Assembly (NCBI GenBank): GCA_016708265.1
Contig: JADJGA010000011.1
Span: 372,001 to 436,000, forward strand
Direction: 5' to 3'
DNA: 64,000 nucleotides
From: Saprospiraceae bacterium
Lineage (GTDB): Bacteria > Bacteroidota > Bacteroidia > Chitinophagales > Saprospiraceae
Of this stretch, positions 62,152 to 64,000 are shown one piece after another. The number at the start of each line of letters is the position of its first letter. Positions within the stretch are counted from its first letter, which is position 1. The notes below the pieces were generated by a model that was not told where the DNA came from, did no database searches, and saw nothing but the letters and a program-made list of their open reading frames with translations. The position numbers were made by a program, and so were the translations under genes.

Positions 62152-63393
62152 TTTATTTCCGGTATAAAGTATTTTAATTTCAACACGCTGGTTTTTTTTA
62201 CGACCTTCAGGAGTATTGTCGGAAGCAAGTGGTTTTAATTTACCATAACCCCTGTATTTGATCCTGAAAGTTGGGATACCTTTTTTGTATAGATACTCAG
62301 CTACATTTTTTGCCCTTTCAGTAGAAAGCTTATTGCAGTAATCCTCATCGGGTACACTATTGGTATGTCCACCGATTTCAATGATGACATTCGGATTTTC
62401 ATCCAGAAAAGTGTGTATTTCGTTTAGAACTTCAAAAGATTCAGGTTTTATATTAGAACTGTCAGCTTCAAAAAAGAGTTTTTCTATCCGTATGGTTTGT
62501 CCTATCAGTATTTTATCTTTTTCAAGACCTTTTAATATTTTATCTTTTTTCTCGGGTTTTATTTCTTTTTTTCGATTTGTAAAAACCGAATCATCAGCTT
62601 TTTTATTATTAATAGTCAGGGCCGGCTTTTTAATAGCAGTTGGTGCCGGTTTTTTGACAACTTCAGCTTTCTTTAGAACTTCATTTCCCGGTTTTTTAAC
62701 CTCGACTTTAGCCAATTCTTTAGCGTCGGGACAAGGTATCTCAATAATATCTGATGCTTTATCCAGCAGAATATTACCATTATATGGAACTAAAACAGGT
62801 GTTTTATAAAATGCTTCAAACATGATATATGGGTAATCTCTTGAAGGCTTAAATTTAAAATTGTATTGCCTCCAGTCTGAATGGTCTACTAAGACTGATT
62901 CAGCCAGCAATTGTGTCTTATTACAATTGGAAGTACTACCCCAAATCCTTAATTTTACAGCTTTATTAAAATTCTTTTTTGATTTGTCTAAACCCACAGC
63001 ATCTATATTGCTTAAGTAAATGTCGGATTTAGCAAGATAAATACTGAATTTATAACATCTGTTTGCTTTGAGGGGAGATTCCAGTTGTTGTGAAATCATT
63101 TCATAAGTTTCCCTGAGCTCTCTAGTCACCATGCCAACATAAGTATTACCATCAAAAGTACTGTGTTTGACATCAAAATAATTAGACACAGAAGAATGGA
63201 TATCTGGAGCTGTTTCATCCGGAAAAAAATTAGGAGCACAATCTGTCCAATCCTGAAGGTAGAAATATCCATCTGTTCCGGCAGCATCAGCACCTTCAAA
63301 AGACGGATTTTTTAGCTTGATTGTCTTTGCCTGACTGTACACGGACGTACAGCCAAGTGTAAATAAAACAAATATGTTGATGATCAGTTTCAT
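62134..63393 (-). CDS. OmpA-family peptidoglycan-binding envelope protein
   Basis: 419 residues: a signal peptide (about 1-20; LGC at 13-15 could also act as a lipobox), an N-terminal beta-sandwich domain of the kind seen in Bacteroidota OmpA proteins (about 24-225, NPSFEG to NGNILLDKASD), a long Lys/Pro/Ala-rich linker (about 230-285) and an OmpA C-terminal domain (about 300-412). The last has LFFEADSSNIKPES, IIEIGGHTNSV and LSTERAKNVAEYL, which bind diaminopimelate. It probably tethers a surface structure to the wall. Confidence 0.88.
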   Translation of the reverse strand: MKLIINIFVLFTLGCTSVYSQAKTIKLKNPSFEGADAAGTDGYFYLQDWTDCAPNFFPDETAPDIHSSVSNYFDVKHSTFDGNTYVGMVTRELRETYEMISQQLESPLKANRCYKFSIYLAKSDIYLSNIDAVGLDKSKKNFNKAVKLRIWGSTSNCNKTQLLAESVLVDHSDWRQYNFKFKPSRDYPYIMFEAFYKTPVLVPYNGNILLDKASDIIEIPCPDAKELAKVEVKKPGNEVLKKAEVVKKPAPTAIKKPALTINNKKADDSVFTNRKKEIKPEKKDKILKGLEKDKILIGQTIRIEKLFFEADSSNIKPESFEVLNEIHTFLDENPNVIIEIGGHTNSVPDEDYCNKLSTERAKNVAEYLYKKGIPTFRIKYRGYGKLKPLASDNTPEGRKKNQRVEIKILYTGNKSIQSQ

Positions 63394-63546
63394 AATTATA
63401 AATACAGGATTAATAACTTAATACCAATAAAATTGTTTTATTTAACAAGAAAAAAAATTTGAGATTAACATATGGACATTTAACTGTTTTACTTACAAAT
63501 TATTATGTTCTAAAGTATTTTAATTTTAAATACTGATTTCTGATAG

Positions 63547-63554
63547 TATTTTTG
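63547..63554 (+). promoter_or_regulatory. candidate -7 element for the last gene
   Basis: TATTTTTG fits TAnnTTTG, 73 bp before the TTG start of the partial gene at the window edge. Confidence 0.4.
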
Positions 63555-63627
63555 CAGGTATAGTATCAACTTTACCTTCGATATCAAATCAAAATTATTA
63601 AATTTGTAATTTCAAAATTGGATACTA

Positions 63628-64000
63628 TTGAAAAACATATTATTAATATTTTTTTTATCGATTTCTTTCTACATTAATGCTCAGATAATTATTGATGAGG
63701 ATTTGAATGACTGGAATCTGATACAGGAGAAAGTAACCGACCCAGCGAATGATGGAAGCGGAAGTATTGATTTTACTGAATTTAAAAGTACCAATGATTC
63801 AGAATACTTGTATCTAAAATTTAATACAGGCAAAGAATTAAATCTTCAGGATAACAGCAAAATAGTTTTATACATCGATATTGATAATAATACTGGTACC
63901 GGAATGACCATTAATGGAATTGGTGCAGATATCAGCTATGATTTCGGACAAAGGACGGGTTATTATCACAGAAATTCTTCGGTTTATGATTTTTATCACG
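63628..64000 (+). CDS. secreted protein with a DOMON/CBM9-like N-terminal domain, 3' partial
   Basis: The open frame runs off the window. With the TTG at 63628 as start it gives a clean signal peptide (KNILLIFFLSISFYINAQ), followed by IIIDEDLNDWNLIQEK and KIVLYIDIDNNTGTG. This resembles extracellular beta-sandwich domains (CBM9/DOMON-type) at the front of T9SS proteins in this phylum. No ATG is available in the frame before the signal, because a TAA lies at 63607. The product cannot be named from 124 codons. Confidence 0.6.
   Translation, partial: MKNILLIFFLSISFYINAQIIIDEDLNDWNLIQEKVTDPANDGSGSIDFTEFKSTNDSEYLYLKFNTGKELNLQDNSKIVLYIDIDNNTGTGMTINGIGADISYDFGQRTGYYHRNSSVYDFYH

Noticed and set aside
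1..64000. tRNA, rRNA or CRISPR loci
   Set aside because: No cloverleaf-like, rRNA-like or repeat-spacer sequence was noticed in any intergenic stretch by eye; a covariance-model search would be decisive.

Overview
The window comes from an AT-rich member of the phylum Bacteroidota. The evidence is: Bacteroidota-type promoters (TTTG, then TAnnTTTG about 20 bp later), several secreted proteins ending in type IX secretion (Por) sorting tails, lipoproteins with short signal peptides, a DUF4395 protein, a short-form AMP nucleosidase, CotH, YceI and OmpA-type envelope proteins, and almost no Shine-Dalgarno sequences. I cannot place it below phylum. T9SS tails beside a GPH-type sugar importer suggest an environmental polysaccharide degrader rather than a gut Bacteroides.

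Layout. 1-6 kb: an M3 peptidase lipoprotein (5' end outside the window), a DUF4395 membrane protein, a membrane metallophosphoesterase and EttA. 6.1-8.4 kb: a secreted GH3 beta-glucosidase. 8.4-16.6 kb: a tightly packed eight-gene efflux cassette (small membrane proteins, TetR regulator, His-rich lipoprotein, cupin, TolC-MFP-RND pump). Related repeats flank it and IS21-like terminal repeats lie on its left, so it looks inserted between the GH3 gene and the glucan locus. 16.6-35.6 kb: a beta-1,3(1,6)-glucan utilisation locus. It has a divergent NrtR-type Nudix regulator, a promoter overlapped by a perfect palindrome, a clan-A glycosidase joined to an outer-membrane beta-barrel, a surface lipoprotein, a GH16, a GH149/GH161-type glucan phosphorylase, a GH17 lipoprotein, a GH30, a GPH importer, two signal-less GH17 proteins and a modular T9SS glucan-binding protein, ending at a perfect terminator hairpin. 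There is no SusC/SusD pair. 35.9-40 kb: a T9SS GH10 and a T9SS CotH protein. 40-46.5 kb: mostly single genes on the minus strand (GNAT, SRPBCC, AlkD-like, ChaN/EreA-like, hypotheticals, VOC), then an aldo-keto reductase. 46.6-56 kb: ruvB, amn, prs and a 2029-residue alpha-2-macroglobulin. 56-64 kb: a Crp/Fnr regulator with FNR-like cysteines, divergent from a YceI-porin-YceI unit across helically phased repeats, then mscL, a membrane-anchored Ppx/GppA-like protein, an OmpA protein and the start of a secreted protein that runs off the window.

How the glucan locus should work (inference): the surface glycosidase-barrel, binding lipoprotein and GH16 capture and cut laminarin-like glucan. Lipoprotein GH17, GH30 and GH3 trim 1,3 and 1,6 linkages. 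The GPH symporter imports oligosaccharides, which the cytoplasmic phosphorylase and two cytoplasmic GH17 enzymes finish. The Nudix regulator probably represses at the palindrome.

A caution for the reader: seven reading-frame lesions lie between 19.0 and 37.7 kb, all in glycan-related or secreted genes and several in homopolymers. The long genes elsewhere are intact. This is either local sequence error or real decay.
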